Shown: positions 1 through 9,574, counted from the first letter of the stretch. The stretch: DNA of 64,000 nt from Paenibacillus odorifer (GCF_000758725.1 NZ_CP009428.1:310001-374000), one strand, 5' to 3'. Numbers and translations: made by a program. Notes: generated from the sequence alone by a model not told the origin.

Positions 1-1
1 G

Positions 2-577
2 CTGCAGCAGTATCCGCATGAATTCAGCGGCGGGATGCGGCAGCGGGTCATGATCGCCATGGCTCTTTCCTGCCAGCCAGAGCTATTGATTGCGGATGAG
101 CCGACAACTGCGCTTGATGTAACGATACAGGCCCAAATTCTTGATCTTTTTAAAGAGCTAAAAAATAATACCAGTACAGCTATAGCACTGATCACCCATG
201 ATTTGGGTGTGGTGGCTCAGGTATGTACACGGGTTATCGTAATGTATGGTGGACTAGTGATGGAGGAAGGTACGGTGGAGGATATTTTTTACCGCCCACA
301 GCATCCTTACACGAAAGGTCTGCTTCGCTCGATCCCGAAACGTGACGGCAAATCGCGTGAACGTCTAATTCCAATCGAAGGCACACCTCCGGATTTGTTG
401 AATCCTCCTTCTGGCTGTCCCTTTATGGAGCGTTGCCCTAATGCTTTTGCCCGTTGCAGCGAACGTCCTCCGGTAATCGAATTATCGCCCGGTCACCGTT
501 CGATGTGCTGGTTAGCAGATGGTGTGCAGGAGACTTCAGCCGTAGCTGGCGTTGAAGGGAGCGGTTCGGTTGAGTGA
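2..577 (+). CDS. Oligopeptide/dipeptide ABC transporter ATP-binding protein, 3' part (OppD/DppD type)
   Basis: The gene enters from the left edge, so only about the last 190 residues are present; the reading frame is open from base 2. Visible are the ABC signature (FSGGM followed by [10 protein letters not shown]), Walker B ([12 protein letters not shown]), the H-loop (ITHDLG) and the C-terminal oligopeptide-transporter extension with spaced cysteines ([15 protein letters not shown], later MCW). That Cys-rich tail is typical of OppD/DppD ATPases. It would energise peptide uptake at the inner face of the membrane together with the next gene, whose start overlaps this stop. The substrate cannot be read from the ATPase alone. 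Confidence 0.93.
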   Translation: MQQYPHEFSGGMRQRVMIAMALSCQPELLIADEPTTALDVTIQAQILDLFKELKNNTSTAIALITHDLGVVAQVCTRVIVMYGGLVMEEGTVEDIFYRPQHPYTKGLLRSIPKRDGKSRERLIPIEGTPPDLLNPPSGCPFMERCPNAFARCSERPPVIELSPGHRSMCWLADGVQETSAVAGVEGSGSVE

Positions 578-1487
578 CAATAAGATTCTAGTGGACGTAA
601 ATAATCTCAAAAAACATTTCTCCAAAGGCAAGGATATGTGGGGACGCGATACATCGGTGCTTAAGGCAGTAGATGGCGTAAGCTTTCAGATTCGTCAGGG
701 AGAGACCTTTGGGCTGGTTGGAGAGTCAGGAAGCGGCAAGTCCACGGTTGGACGCTGCTTGCTGCGCTTATATGATTACACAGACGGTGAAGTGTCTTTT
801 GACGGGCAGCCGCTGAGCAAGCTTGGAGAGAAGCAGTTAAAACCTTTTCGCAGACGCATTCAGTCGATCTTCCAAGATCCCTATTCTTCACTTAATCCAA
901 GCTTAAATGTGCTTGATCTGATCAGTGAGCCTATGAAAATCCACGGCATCCACGAAGGTGAAGAACGCAAAGAAGCTGTTGCGGCATTGCTGGAAAAGGT
1001 AGGTTTAAAAAGAGAACATCTCTACCGCTTCCCGCATGAATTCAGCGGTGGACAACGCCAGCGGATTTCGATTGCCAGAGCATTGTCCGTAAGACCTGAG
1101 TTTGTCGTGTGTGATGAGCCGATCTCAGCGCTGGACGTGTCTGTCCAGGCCCAGGTAGTGAACATGCTGGAGGATTTGCAGTCCGAATTTGGCTTGACCT
1201 ATCTCTTTGTCGCACATGATCTGTCGATGGTACGGCATATTTCTGACCGGATCGGCGTGATGTATGGCGGTCGACTAGTAGAGGTAGCCGAAAGTGATGA
1301 GCTGTACGATAATCCTATTCATCCTTATACAAAGGCGCTGCTGTCTTCCATCTTGGAGACGGATCCCCGGCGGGCCAATCAGAGAATTATTTTAGACGGA
1401 TACTCGCAAGAGTACGGCAGAGCTGAGACTTCTACACTACAGGAAGTAAGCCCGGGCCATTATGTTGCTTATGATTTTACGGTATGA
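570..1487 (+). CDS. Oligopeptide/dipeptide ABC transporter ATP-binding protein (OppF/DppF type)
   Basis: Complete second ATPase of the peptide importer, about 305 residues. Walker A (GESGSGKST), signature ([15 protein letters not shown]), Walker B ([13 protein letters not shown]) and H-loop (VAHDLSMV) are all intact. I prefer the TTG at 570, which overlaps the upstream TGA and has AAGGGAG eight bases before it; a TTG at 552 is in frame but has no good ribosome site. The C-terminus ([10 protein letters not shown]) lacks the Cys-rich tail that its partner carries. The overlapping stop and start imply translational coupling with the upstream ATPase. Confidence 0.92.
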   Translation: MSDNKILVDVNNLKKHFSKGKDMWGRDTSVLKAVDGVSFQIRQGETFGLVGESGSGKSTVGRCLLRLYDYTDGEVSFDGQPLSKLGEKQLKPFRRRIQSIFQDPYSSLNPSLNVLDLISEPMKIHGIHEGEERKEAVAALLEKVGLKREHLYRFPHEFSGGQRQRISIARALSVRPEFVVCDEPISALDVSVQAQVVNMLEDLQSEFGLTYLFVAHDLSMVRHISDRIGVMYGGRLVEVAESDELYDNPIHPYTKALLSSILETDPRRANQRIILDGYSQEYGRAETSTLQEVSPGHYVAYDFTV

Positions 1488-1520
1488 TTAGACTCTATAT
1501 ATAGATTGGGAGGGATCAGA

Positions 1521-1970
1521 ATGTCAGAGAACTTAAACCGGGTAAAGTTATCCCAGTGGGATGCGTTATTGGTGGAATCACTCCGCTCCTTGGGGTGGTC
1601 TGATGAGGATATTCTTCGTAAAGTGGCAGAGGGCGATTTGCCCGTTGACGAGAGCGAATACCAATTTGATTATAAGCAGCTGACCGCGTTGCAGTCAGAG
1701 CAGCCGGAGTTGTTCGGGCAAGCGGTGAAGACAGGCTATCAGATCAAATACAATACGATTCGTGGGATTCGCAGCTGGATATGGGTAGCTCTGGGCAAAG
1801 AAGCGGCTCTGGAGCTTGAGGAAGGTAAGGAAGCCGCTGAGGTGGCTTTAACCTTGGCTGAGAAGGAACGTTTGGCCTCTGTGTTGTCCTTCGGTTGGCA
1901 GATCGAGAGCGATACGAAGGCAGCGGATGGAGATACAGCTGTCTACCGGATTGCGCCCATTGGACGATAA
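1521..1970 (+). CDS. Small acidic protein of unknown function
   Basis: A 149-residue soluble, acidic protein with no signal peptide or membrane segment. The ATG at 1521 follows GGGAGG by eight bases, so I prefer it to the TTG at 1506. It begins MSENLNRVKLSQWDALL and is largely helical-looking, with a Glu/Ala/Leu-rich middle and a short C-terminal strand-like end (TAVYRIAPIGR). It follows oppF by 33 bases and precedes a terminator, so it is probably the last gene of the peptide-importer operon. I do not recognise the family. Confidence 0.7.
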   Translation: MSENLNRVKLSQWDALLVESLRSLGWSDEDILRKVAEGDLPVDESEYQFDYKQLTALQSEQPELFGQAVKTGYQIKYNTIRGIRSWIWVALGKEAALELEEGKEAAEVALTLAEKERLASVLSFGWQIESDTKAADGDTAVYRIAPIGR

Positions 1971-1985
1971 GCTGAATAGCTACAG

Positions 1986-2036
1986 TAAAAAACGATTGTT
2001 GCGGGGAAGGACTCCCTGTGCACAATCGTTTTTTTT
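1986..2036. terminator. Bidirectional intrinsic terminator
   Basis: Inverted arms AAAACGATTGT and ACAATCGTTTT flank a 24-base loop region, with A-rich sequence before and an eight-T run after. It lies between two convergent units (ends at 1970 plus and 2065 minus) and can serve both strands. Confidence 0.85.
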
Positions 2037-2064
2037 GTTATATTTCTCGCTTAAATGCTTATCA

Positions 2065-2934
2065 TTAATATACGCTTACCGCTGGGTAAGCTACCTCATA
2101 TTGTGCAGCCTCAATCCAGCTTCCTGTCTTAAAATCTCTGCCCCGGATAAGCACTTTATCGCTATACACTTCCACATAGAAGCCTTGGCTGCCCGTCTTA
2201 TGTTTATCTTCATTAGTCCAAAGATAGGCGACAGAAGCAGCATTAAACATCGTTGCGATCTCTCCATGGCCAGGGAACATAGTGTTGTTTACCTCCAGCT
2301 CCCAATGGGTATGTCCAGTGAATAACAAGGTCTGGGGATATCTCGACAGAATTTCTTTTAATTCCTTATCTTGTGTGACACCATACCAATCTTGCGATTC
2401 CAGTGATCCGGCTACGGTGTCTTTAAGCGGTTGATGCAGGAAGAGAAAGATAGGCTGCTCTGGTGAAGCTTGCTCTCCAAGCTTATGCTCCAGCCAATCA
2501 AGCTGCTCAGAGGAGAGATCACAGAACTTGGGCAATCCTTGCTCCGTCCCTAGCAAAATAAAATGATAACCATTGATCCAGTGATCATGATAGGGTCCGG
2601 ACATTCCGGTCTGTGACGTATACATTCCTAAACGTGATTCCCAATTTCCGAGCCCCACATCATGATTGCCTAAGGTAAAGGTAATCTCGGGCAGGTCGTT
2701 TTTATATTGTTTGAGGATACGAAGCATTTCTTCGTATTCAGCAGGGAAGCCGTGGTCTGTGACATCACCGATATGCATAATCCCGCTGCTGCCTTCCCCA
2801 TGCGCTGCTATATCACGGAGTGCCAGCTCGAAGTTAAGATTGTACTCATGATTGCGGTCAGCAGTGACATGGGTATCCGTAATGATCTGAAAGGTGATAA
2901 CTGGTTTATCTTCAGGTGATGTGTTCGTACTCAT
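2065..2934 (-). CDS. Calcineurin-like metallophosphoesterase
   Basis: A cytosolic phosphoesterase of about 289 residues. The motifs of the dinuclear-metal family appear in order: DTHV near the N-terminus, GDVTDHG, GNHD, a lone H in FLHQP, and GHTHWE. The ATG at 2934 has AAGGAGG ten bases upstream and is better than the start 36 bases further out. It is the last gene of the minus-strand run that starts at 7286, 51 bases behind the SMR gene. Family members hydrolyse phosphomonoesters or phosphodiesters (including glycerophosphodiesters and cyclic nucleotides). Its place behind an Ugp-type importer suggests a phosphodiester substrate, which is inference. Confidence 0.88.
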   Translation of the reverse strand: MSTNTSPEDKPVITFQIITDTHVTADRNHEYNLNFELALRDIAAHGEGSSGIMHIGDVTDHGFPAEYEEMLRILKQYKNDLPEITFTLGNHDVGLGNWESRLGMYTSQTGMSGPYHDHWINGYHFILLGTEQGLPKFCDLSSEQLDWLEHKLGEQASPEQPIFLFLHQPLKDTVAGSLESQDWYGVTQDKELKEILSRYPQTLLFTGHTHWELEVNNTMFPGHGEIATMFNAASVAYLWTNEDKHKTGSQGFYVEVYSDKVLIRGRDFKTGSWIEAAQYEVAYPAVSVY

Positions 2935-2985
2935 GTTTGGGCATCCTCCTTCATCTATGAACCTATCCAATACTGTTGCTGTTCG

Positions 2986-3327
2986 CTAATGCGTCTTGCC
3001 GCTAATGTTCAGTCCTATGATCCCGACAATGATGACGGCTATCCATAGTAGTGAGGATAGGGTTAGCTTTTCTTCAAAAAACAGGGTTCCTATGAAGGAA
3101 ATCAGAATGATTCCCGCTCCTGACCATATCGCATAAGCTACGCCTACCTTAATCGAGGTGAGAGCATAATTCAGGGAGGTGAAGCTGGCTCCATAGAACA
3201 GGAACATAAGCACGGAAGGCCAGAGCTGGGTGAACCCCTGAGATATTTTCATTGAGATGGTCCCTGAGAGTTCGAACACAATAGCCAGCGTCAGAAACAT
3301 CCATGCCCACATTCCTTCTATTCTCAC
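2986..3327 (-). CDS. SMR-family small multidrug/quaternary-ammonium exporter
   Basis: About 110 residues with four hydrophobic segments, the SMR hallmark length and topology. The membrane-embedded glutamate essential for proton/substrate exchange is seen in LAIVFELSGTISMK. Starting at the internal ATG (3312) would make this Glu residue 14, the same number as in EmrE. The GTG at 3327 overlaps the upstream TGA and has GAGG ten bases before it, so coupling with the HAD gene is also plausible. The family exports lipophilic or quaternary cations, and some members guanidinium. Substrate is unknown here; the operon context hints at a quaternary amine. Confidence 0.88.
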   Translation of the reverse strand: MRIEGMWAWMFLTLAIVFELSGTISMKISQGFTQLWPSVLMFLFYGASFTSLNYALTSIKVGVAYAIWSGAGIILISFIGTLFFEEKLTLSSLLWIAVIIVGIIGLNISGKTH

Positions 3328-4112
3328 AGGGAAGTAACCTCAATTCTGAGCTCAGCATAAGATTGTACAATGAGATCTGCATCCGGGAGAATATGTGTTG
3401 AAGCACTAGTACCTTCGCTTTCTGCTAGGCCGATAGCTACCTGTACACCCGCTGCTTTAGCCATTCGCATATCCCCGTTAGTATCGCCGATAACCGCTGT
3501 GTACGCGGGTTCCACGGCTAACCTTTTGCAGGCCAGCTGCACCATGTCGGGGAAAGGTTTACCCTGATCCACAAGATCTGTTCCAATTACTTCGGAGAAA
3601 TAATGCCGTATGCCCAGCCATTGGAGATGTTTGTCTGCGGCCTCTGTTTCATCTGCGGTCACCACGGCGAGAGGGATGCCTGCACTCACGCACTCATCAA
3701 GAAAACGATGAAGTCCCGGAAGGGAGTGAACAGGGCGTTTCTCTTCTAACATAACATCCGCTTCGAGACGGCATTGATGGACAAGCTCCATGGACTCCGC
3801 CCAAGATAAACCTTGCAGATAACCCTGCCATGACAGAATGGCATAAAGATCACTCATAGTCCCCATAGCCAGCGGTCCGTTGCGATCATAATCGGTAATG
3901 CTCCCCTGGGCATTGTGTATAGTTCCCATTAATGCAGGGAGCTGCTCTTCTGCAATCTGTAGTCCTTTTTCCTTCATATACTTCGTGAATCTCTCTAAAA
4001 AACATTCGCCCCAGCTGCCCCAGAGGGATACGAACTGGAGCAGCGTACCATCCTTATCGAATAGAATAGCTGCTACAGTGTATCTGCCTTGCGGAGTGAT
4101 GAGCTCAGACAT
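3324..4112 (-). CDS. HAD-superfamily phosphatase (Gph/PpaX-like)
   Basis: About 262 residues. The nucleophile motif ILFDKDGTLLQF, the Thr motif AVVTADETEA, a downstream Lys (QGKPFPD) and the acidic motif GDTNGDMRMAKAAG define a subclass I HAD phosphatase with a helical cap between motifs I and II. The ATG at 4112 sits behind a GGGCGGTGG ribosome site, while a GTG nine bases earlier is possible. It starts 15 bases after the binding-protein gene and ends overlapping the SMR start, so it belongs to the same operon. A role in removing phosphate from an imported phosphate ester fits the neighbours but is inferred. Confidence 0.88.
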   Translation of the reverse strand: MSELITPQGRYTVAAILFDKDGTLLQFVSLWGSWGECFLERFTKYMKEKGLQIAEEQLPALMGTIHNAQGSITDYDRNGPLAMGTMSDLYAILSWQGYLQGLSWAESMELVHQCRLEADVMLEEKRPVHSLPGLHRFLDECVSAGIPLAVVTADETEAADKHLQWLGIRHYFSEVIGTDLVDQGKPFPDMVQLACKRLAVEPAYTAVIGDTNGDMRMAKAAGVQVAIGLAESEGTSASTHILPDADLIVQSYAELRIEVTSL

Positions 4113-4127
4113 GAAGTCCACCGCCCT

Positions 4128-5480
4128 TTATTTTAATTTATCAAGCGCTGCTTGTGCCGTTTCTTGTGCTTCCTTAAGTGCTTGTGCTGCTGGGATATTC
4201 TCAATTTGCACCTTATCTGCGGCGATTGTCAACGCATCGTTAATTTTGCCGCCAGTTGGGTCTTGGAAAGGTGCAGAACCATGAGAAGCTTGCATCAATG
4301 GGACCTTAATCTGTGGATTGCTTTCGCTGAATGACACAAATGCCGGGTCTTGCAATGCGGATTGGCGCACCGAAATATATCCCGTATTAATGGACCAGGA
4401 CGCAGTATTCTCAGCATTTGTGAAGTAGGTTAGCCATTTCATAGCTGCTTCCTTTTCACTGTCGTTAGCTTTGGATAGAATGCCGGCCATAAGTGCTTGG
4501 GCTACGGGTTTGCCCTCACCGATCCCTGCCCAGCCTGGCTGCTCCATAGCCGAAACAATGCTGAAGTCCAAGTCTCCCTGATCGCCGCTGGAGCCGGTGT
4601 AGCCTGCGGATTGACCCTTTATTACATCGTCAATCGTCTTGTACCAATACTCCCAGCCTTGACCGCCGGAATGAATTCGCATGATCTTATCCTCGTGAAT
4701 CCACTTGCGGAACAAATCCCAGGTTTCAATCCACTCTTTAGAGTCGACCATAACTTGTTTTCCATCCTCACTAAGGATAGTGCCTCCTTTGCTGAGTACA
4801 GCATCAATCATGTTCCCTGAACCCCACATAGGCTCCCAACCATAAAGGGTGGTTTTGCCGCCGTCCTTCACTGTCATTTTCGCAGCTGCGGCAGCTAGAT
4901 CTTCCCAAGTCTTTAGTGTGCTCGCATCAATCCCATTCTTCTCAAAAACATCTTTGCGATAGTACATGACCTGCGTTGTTCCATACATCGGCAGGAAGTA
5001 TTGCTTACCATCAACCTGGCCCTGATTTAGAAAGGTTTGGACAAAATCCTCTTTATTAAAATCTGGCTGCAGTGCCATAAACTCGTCTATCGGAGCGAAA
5101 TATCCTTTACGGGCCCAATCTACATTGGAGGAGAGAGCAGCCGCAGGCACTTTTCCTGTAGCGATAGCTGCTTGCAGCTTCTGTTCGGTTTCAGTGTAGT
5201 CTGCCTGCGCGATACCTTTGACGATGACCTCTTGCTGAGAGGTATTAAATTTCTGAATCAGTGCCTCCATATTCTCACCAAGCTTGCCGCCGAGACCATA
5301 CCAGAATTCAATCGTTACCGGCGCATTTTGTGTGGGTGCAGCCTCTGTGGAGGGGGAGGAAGAAGCTCCATTTGCCGCTGTAACATTGCCTGTATTCGCA
5401 TTTCCTCCGCAAGCTGTTAACATTGTAAATCCGGCAACCAAAGACAGGGTGGACAGTCTCTTCAATACGTTCATCATCAT
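4128..5480 (-). CDS. Extracellular solute-binding lipoprotein (family 1; UgpB/MalE-like)
   Basis: About 448 residues, starting with a signal peptide and lipobox (FTMLTACGG), so it should be anchored to the outer face of the membrane. The mature part carries the family 1 pattern: VTIEFWYGLGGKLGENMEAL, repeated aromatic residues, and QALMAGILSKANDSEKEAAMKWLTYF near the C-terminus. Three ATG codons in a row occur at the start, and AGAGGAGA lies just upstream. The order permease-permease-binding protein with two phosphatases downstream is compatible with a glycerol-3-phosphate or glycerophosphodiester importer, although sugars are equally common ligands for the family. Confidence 0.92.
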   Translation of the reverse strand: MMMNVLKRLSTLSLVAGFTMLTACGGNANTGNVTAANGASSSPSTEAAPTQNAPVTIEFWYGLGGKLGENMEALIQKFNTSQQEVIVKGIAQADYTETEQKLQAAIATGKVPAAALSSNVDWARKGYFAPIDEFMALQPDFNKEDFVQTFLNQGQVDGKQYFLPMYGTTQVMYYRKDVFEKNGIDASTLKTWEDLAAAAAKMTVKDGGKTTLYGWEPMWGSGNMIDAVLSKGGTILSEDGKQVMVDSKEWIETWDLFRKWIHEDKIMRIHSGGQGWEYWYKTIDDVIKGQSAGYTGSSGDQGDLDFSIVSAMEQPGWAGIGEGKPVAQALMAGILSKANDSEKEAAMKWLTYFTNAENTASWSINTGYISVRQSALQDPAFVSFSESNPQIKVPLMQASHGSAPFQDPTGGKINDALTIAADKVQIENIPAAQALKEAQETAQAALDKLK

Positions 5481-5509
5481 TCTCCTCTTATTAAAATAGA
5501 ATTGTTAGC

Positions 5510-6355
5510 TTATCCTTTGCTGGAACCAGCGGTCATGTTGACACTTTGCATGATCGTTTTCTGAGCTAGTAGAAATACTAGCAGCAACGGGGCGATGGTG
5601 AATGCGCTAGCGGCCATGATCAGCGGCCATTTTAATCCGTAAGCACCTCCTTGAGTAAAGAAACTACGCAGACCCGCCGAGACTAGCTGGAGATTAGGGT
5701 CTTTGGTGATCAGCATCGGCCAGAAATAGTTATTGTACTGATCAATGAAGGTGATCAGGGCTAGCACAGCAAAGGAAGAACGTGTAATGGGGACAAGAAT
5801 GGTCCACAGAATCCGCATGTGTGAGGAACCGTCGACTTCTCCAGCCTCCACCAGCTCATGGGGAACCTGAAGGAAGGCCTGGCGAATTAGAAAAATGGAG
5901 AAGACACTTACACAGTTGGATAGAATTAATCCGGCATATGAATCCAGTAGATGGAGCTGGGACAATACCAAATATCCGGGAAGATAAACAGCGGTGGCTG
6001 GAACCATGTAGCCGAAAAGAATAACGCCTGAGAACAGCCCTCTGAAGCGGAATTTCATATGCGTAAGCGCATAGGCCATCATCCCGGAATTTATTACCTG
6101 CAAAATAACAATCGACACAGCGACAAATATGCTATTGCCCATATATCTGAAGAAAGGGGCTTCGTGCCAGGCGGCTGAAAAATTACTCCACAGCGGATCC
6201 TTAGGCCAGATTGTGGGCGGAGACTGCCAGATTTCATCATTGGTTTTTAAGGCGCTGGTGACCATCCAATAGAAGGGGAAGGCCATGATCAGTGCAATAG
6301 CTGTAAAAAATAGATGGCGGGTCAGCTTGCCCACGCGTACGATCGTTGCATTCAT
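5510..6355 (-). CDS. ABC importer permease, MalG/UgpE type
   Basis: A 281-residue inner-membrane permease with six hydrophobic segments. The cytoplasmic coupling loop that contacts the ATPase is visible (ELVEAGEVDGSSHMRILWTILVP, cut here into two parts: ELVEAGEVDGSS and HMRILWTILVP). The C-terminus is short and positively charged, as in MalG-type subunits. It sits between its partner permease (25 bases upstream) and the binding protein (29 bases downstream). No ATPase gene lies in the operon, which is usual for CUT1 importers that borrow an MsmX-type ATPase. Confidence 0.92.
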   Translation of the reverse strand: MNATIVRVGKLTRHLFFTAIALIMAFPFYWMVTSALKTNDEIWQSPPTIWPKDPLWSNFSAAWHEAPFFRYMGNSIFVAVSIVILQVINSGMMAYALTHMKFRFRGLFSGVILFGYMVPATAVYLPGYLVLSQLHLLDSYAGLILSNCVSVFSIFLIRQAFLQVPHELVEAGEVDGSSHMRILWTILVPITRSSFAVLALITFIDQYNNYFWPMLITKDPNLQLVSAGLRSFFTQGGAYGLKWPLIMAASAFTIAPLLLVFLLAQKTIMQSVNMTAGSSKG

Positions 6356-6380
6356 CAGTCGTTCTCCTTTACAGCAGTTG

Positions 6381-7286
6381 TTATTGATAATGGGTTGTCC
6401 GTTTACTAACCTCTAGCGAGACTACGGATAGCAGCATACATATAAATACCAGAACCATTGCGACACTAGAGGCTTCTCCAATCTGGAAGGCTTCAAAAGC
6501 AGACTGATAATACATATAGAGCAAGGTGCGTGTTGATCCTGAGGGTCCACCTTGTGTAAGTACGTTAATCTGGTCGTAAGCCTGTAACGCCCCGATGATC
6601 TGTACGATGAACAGAAACAGTGTCGTTGGTGAGATAAGCGGTAAGGTAATGCGGATGAACTTTTGAACAGCATTTGCTCCATCCAGTTGAGCAGCTTCCA
6701 GCAGATCCGTAGGGACATTGCGTAGTGCTACCAAGTAAAAAATCATCGCCCAGCCTACCGATTTCCATATCGTCACGAGCAGAACGCCGAGCAGCGCCCA
6801 TTTAGGATCTTGAAGCCAGCCGATTTTTTCTAGACCTAATAGATCAAGTACAGTATTGGCAAGGCCGATTTCGGGTTCATAGATCCAGGACCACACAATG
6901 GATACAGCCACGGTCGGCGTGACCCAAGGGGAGAACAGCAATACCTGATAGAGGGTGGAGCCTTTCAGCTTCCCGTTCATCAGGAGTGCTAGTCCAAGTC
7001 CGATCAGAATAACTGGCAGCACACTTCCGGCACAGAATAACAGAGTCACTCTAAGTGCTTTATAGAAGGCAGGATTGCTGAACAGATCCAGATAGTTGGT
7101 TAGTCCGACAAAGGTTTTCTCGGGGCTCATGAAGTCCCATTCGGTAAAGCTGAGATAAAATACATAAAGTAATGGCGCTAGCCAAAATACAACGAATGGA
7201 ATCATTGCCGGCAAGGTGAAGAGCACCGGTTTCAACTCCCCTATAAATCTCGAACGTTTCATTATTCTGTCGATACCCCATTCCAT
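6381..7286 (-). CDS. ABC importer permease, MalF/UgpA type
   Basis: About 300 residues with six membrane segments and the coupling-loop motif (LLEAAQLDGANAVQKF). It is the first gene of the minus-strand run ending at 2065. The start is uncertain: ATG at 7286 or ATG at 7262 (MKRSRFIGEL), neither with a strong ribosome site. It pairs with the MalG-type permease directly downstream. The intergenic space to the divergent GbsR-type gene (7287-7481) should hold the promoter of this operon. Confidence 0.9.
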   Translation of the reverse strand: MEWGIDRIMKRSRFIGELKPVLFTLPAMIPFVVFWLAPLLYVFYLSFTEWDFMSPEKTFVGLTNYLDLFSNPAFYKALRVTLLFCAGSVLPVILIGLGLALLMNGKLKGSTLYQVLLFSPWVTPTVAVSIVWSWIYEPEIGLANTVLDLLGLEKIGWLQDPKWALLGVLLVTIWKSVGWAMIFYLVALRNVPTDLLEAAQLDGANAVQKFIRITLPLISPTTLFLFIVQIIGALQAYDQINVLTQGGPSGSTRTLLYMYYQSAFEAFQIGEASSVAMVLVFICMLLSVVSLEVSKRTTHYQ

Positions 7287-7481
7287 CTTCTGTTTTTTGC
7301 GGTATAATTCTGAGGAAAGCTCTTCCGTTCAAAAAAAATTGTACACTCATCGAGCAGCTGCGTGGTCAAGTGGACGTAAAGATCGATGCGAGATTATGTA
7401 AAAATTTAAGAGATTAGCGCAGGTAGTTGCTATTTTGTGTAAAATAGAAGGGTAGATTATAAGTGGAATGAAGGTGCAGCT

Positions 7482-8039
7482 ATGAAACAGGTAGCCTTTG
7501 GTGAAGAGAATAAAGACTTATCTCCACGCGAGCAGCTGCTGCGTCCAATGATCGATGCGATTGCTCAGACGATGGACCTATATGGTGCGAATTATTCATT
7601 CGGGCAGCTGTATGGAATTATGTTCTTTGAAGACCGTCCGATGACGCTTGAAGAGATGAAGAATGTGATGAATATGAGCAAGAGTAATATGAGCTATGGG
7701 GTCCGTTCTTTGATGGCTTCCAAGATGGTCACTAAGCTGGAGGAGAAGCGGGACCGAAAGGATCTGTATGCAGTGGAGACAGATTTCTTTCAGACCTTTA
7801 AGAACTTTTTTGGGATGAAGCTGCAGCGGGAGATTGATGTCATGAAGCAAGCCTTGGACGTTGTCATTCCTGAGCTGGAGGGACTGGTTCAAGCCGTAGA
7901 TACATCTGAGGAGGAGCGGCAATTCTGCCTGAAGGATCTGGAGAAGCTGGAGCATGCCGTCCAATATTATCATTGGCTGCAGCAGTTCGTGGACGAGCTT
8001 GGTGAAGAGAATTACTTCGCAGATAAGAGAAGGTCCTAG
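7482..8039 (+). CDS. GbsR-type winged-helix regulator (MarR fold)
   Basis: A 185-residue regulator. The N-terminal half (MIDAIAQTMDLYGANYS, then GQLYGIMFFEDRPMTLEEM and SKSNMSYGVRSLMASKMV) is the winged helix of the GbsR/Mar-type family, in which the recognition helix follows the SKSN segment. The C-terminal half is a helical dimerisation region. Bacillus GbsR is a choline-responsive repressor of glycine betaine synthesis genes; this family assignment is from sequence pattern only. It is divergent from the Ugp-type operon and may control it, and a terminator follows. Confidence 0.85.
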   Translation: MKQVAFGEENKDLSPREQLLRPMIDAIAQTMDLYGANYSFGQLYGIMFFEDRPMTLEEMKNVMNMSKSNMSYGVRSLMASKMVTKLEEKRDRKDLYAVETDFFQTFKNFFGMKLQREIDVMKQALDVVIPELEGLVQAVDTSEEERQFCLKDLEKLEHAVQYYHWLQQFVDELGEENYFADKRRS

Positions 8040-8093
8040 ACCGTCTACAATCACATATAGATGTACATAATTGTATATAGATCTCCATTTTTG

Positions 8094-8143
8094 CGGGGTG
8101 TTCCTTAAGCCGGTTCAGGCTTGAGGTTCGCCCTCTTTTTTAT
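8094..8143 (+). terminator. Intrinsic terminator after the GbsR-type gene
   Basis: Stem CCTTAAGCC / GGCTTGAGG with an outer GGGTG/CGCCC extension, followed by six T residues. Confidence 0.8.
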
Positions 8144-8249
8144 GATAAAGAAACAAAAATAAGAAGAAAATGTAACCAATAGCAGGTGGAACTTCCATAA
8201 AATATATAGTTACATAGGGACAAGAAATGTTGTTAAGGAGATTCTGAGA

Positions 8250-9434
8250 TTGAAAACGAAAAAAAATATGCTGCTTGTTATCATAGTTCTACTGTTAAGC
8301 CTTGCTGCTATTTTGAATACACAACGTGAACCTTCAACAATTACTATTAACGTAAATGGTCAAATGATAAAGACGATAGCTGCCAACCCAGCCTCGTCTG
8401 ATGATCTTATGATCCCGAAGGCAGTAGCTGAACAGGCACTAAATACACAAATCGGCTGGCAGAAATCCGGACCGCTTCCGAAAGGCATTTACTACAGAGA
8501 TCAGGTGGCTGTGCTGATGTATCATCATCTTTCCGAGAAGCCCATGCCACAGTTTCCTTGGGTGTTATCGGTTGATCGGTTTGACGATCAAATGAATCTG
8601 CTGAAGCAGGAAGGTTTTCATGTGATCACCATGGCGGAATACCGCGAATTTATGCTGAATAACGGCGCAGTTCCGGACAATGCAGTGCTGCTGACCTTTG
8701 ATGATGGATATGAAAGTTTTTATGAATTGGCGTTCCCCGTTTTGCAAAAATACGGATATACAGCCGTCAATTTTGTTATCGTATCTACAATTGATCACCC
8801 AGATCCGAATAGCGTGCCGAAGCTCACTTGGGAGCAAATGCGGGAAATGAAGCATGCTGGGATGGGATTTTATAGTCATACCTATGATTTGCATCATTAT
8901 GGGATTGTGGATGCCGAGGGCGGGCAGCGGCCAGCTGCAAGTGCCCTGTTATATGTTGATGATGAGAACAGGAATGAGATGAATGTTGAATACTACAGCA
9001 GAGTTACACGTGATCTGGCCAAGGCGGAGCAAAGGCTGAAGGAAGAATTGGGCAATACGGATTCGGCAATTGCTTTTCCTTACGGCTCCTACAATGACAG
9101 ATTGCTGGCTGTTTGTGATTCGCTGGGGATTTCACTGACCTTCAAAATTGAGGATGGGATTAACACCAGAGCGGATCGGAATGCCGCACGAATTAACGGG
9201 GGAAGTGAGACACTTACCGCTGCATTAACACTTGACCAGATGAAGCATATCGATTTGCCAATGGAATTGACCTTGAACAACCAAAAGGTGAATATGGTAA
9301 GGAATTCTCCTGAAATGAGGAAGGGAACCTTGATGGTTCCGTTTCATCAATTATGCAAAGATCTGCATATAAATATGAAATATGATCCGAAACGCCGAAT
9401 CGTTGAATTGACTCATATGGATGCAGGAGCATGA
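8250..9434 (+). CDS. Membrane-anchored polysaccharide deacetylase (NodB domain)
   Basis: About 394 residues. TTG start with AAGGAG nine bases upstream. A single N-terminal hydrophobic segment (MLLVIIVLLLSLAAIL) acts as signal or anchor. The NodB-type deacetylase domain begins at VAVLMYHHL and contains TFDDGYESF (metal-binding Asp pair), SHTYDLHH (metal His) and AFPYGSYND (the Arg/Pro-type motif). Flanking it are two copper-amine-oxidase-like 'stalk' segments: INVNGQMIKT near residue 30 and LTLNNQKVNM plus KYDPKRRIVEL at the C-terminus. It probably removes acetyl groups from a cell-wall or surface polysaccharide. Similar proteins include PdaB- and IcaB-like enzymes. Confidence 0.88.
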   Translation: MKTKKNMLLVIIVLLLSLAAILNTQREPSTITINVNGQMIKTIAANPASSDDLMIPKAVAEQALNTQIGWQKSGPLPKGIYYRDQVAVLMYHHLSEKPMPQFPWVLSVDRFDDQMNLLKQEGFHVITMAEYREFMLNNGAVPDNAVLLTFDDGYESFYELAFPVLQKYGYTAVNFVIVSTIDHPDPNSVPKLTWEQMREMKHAGMGFYSHTYDLHHYGIVDAEGGQRPAASALLYVDDENRNEMNVEYYSRVTRDLAKAEQRLKEELGNTDSAIAFPYGSYNDRLLAVCDSLGISLTFKIEDGINTRADRNAARINGGSETLTAALTLDQMKHIDLPMELTLNNQKVNMVRNSPEMRKGTLMVPFHQLCKDLHINMKYDPKRRIVELTHMDAGA

Positions 9435-9574
9435 AAAGTGTCACTTTTATCGATGATGAGATTACAAAAAGTGAGTAATTTCGTCATTTTAGGCGAATCA
9501 CTAGTTGCTATAAGTGAATTCCTTACTGTAGACTATAAACAGAGTACTAATTGGTAGGCGAATGGAGAGAACTG

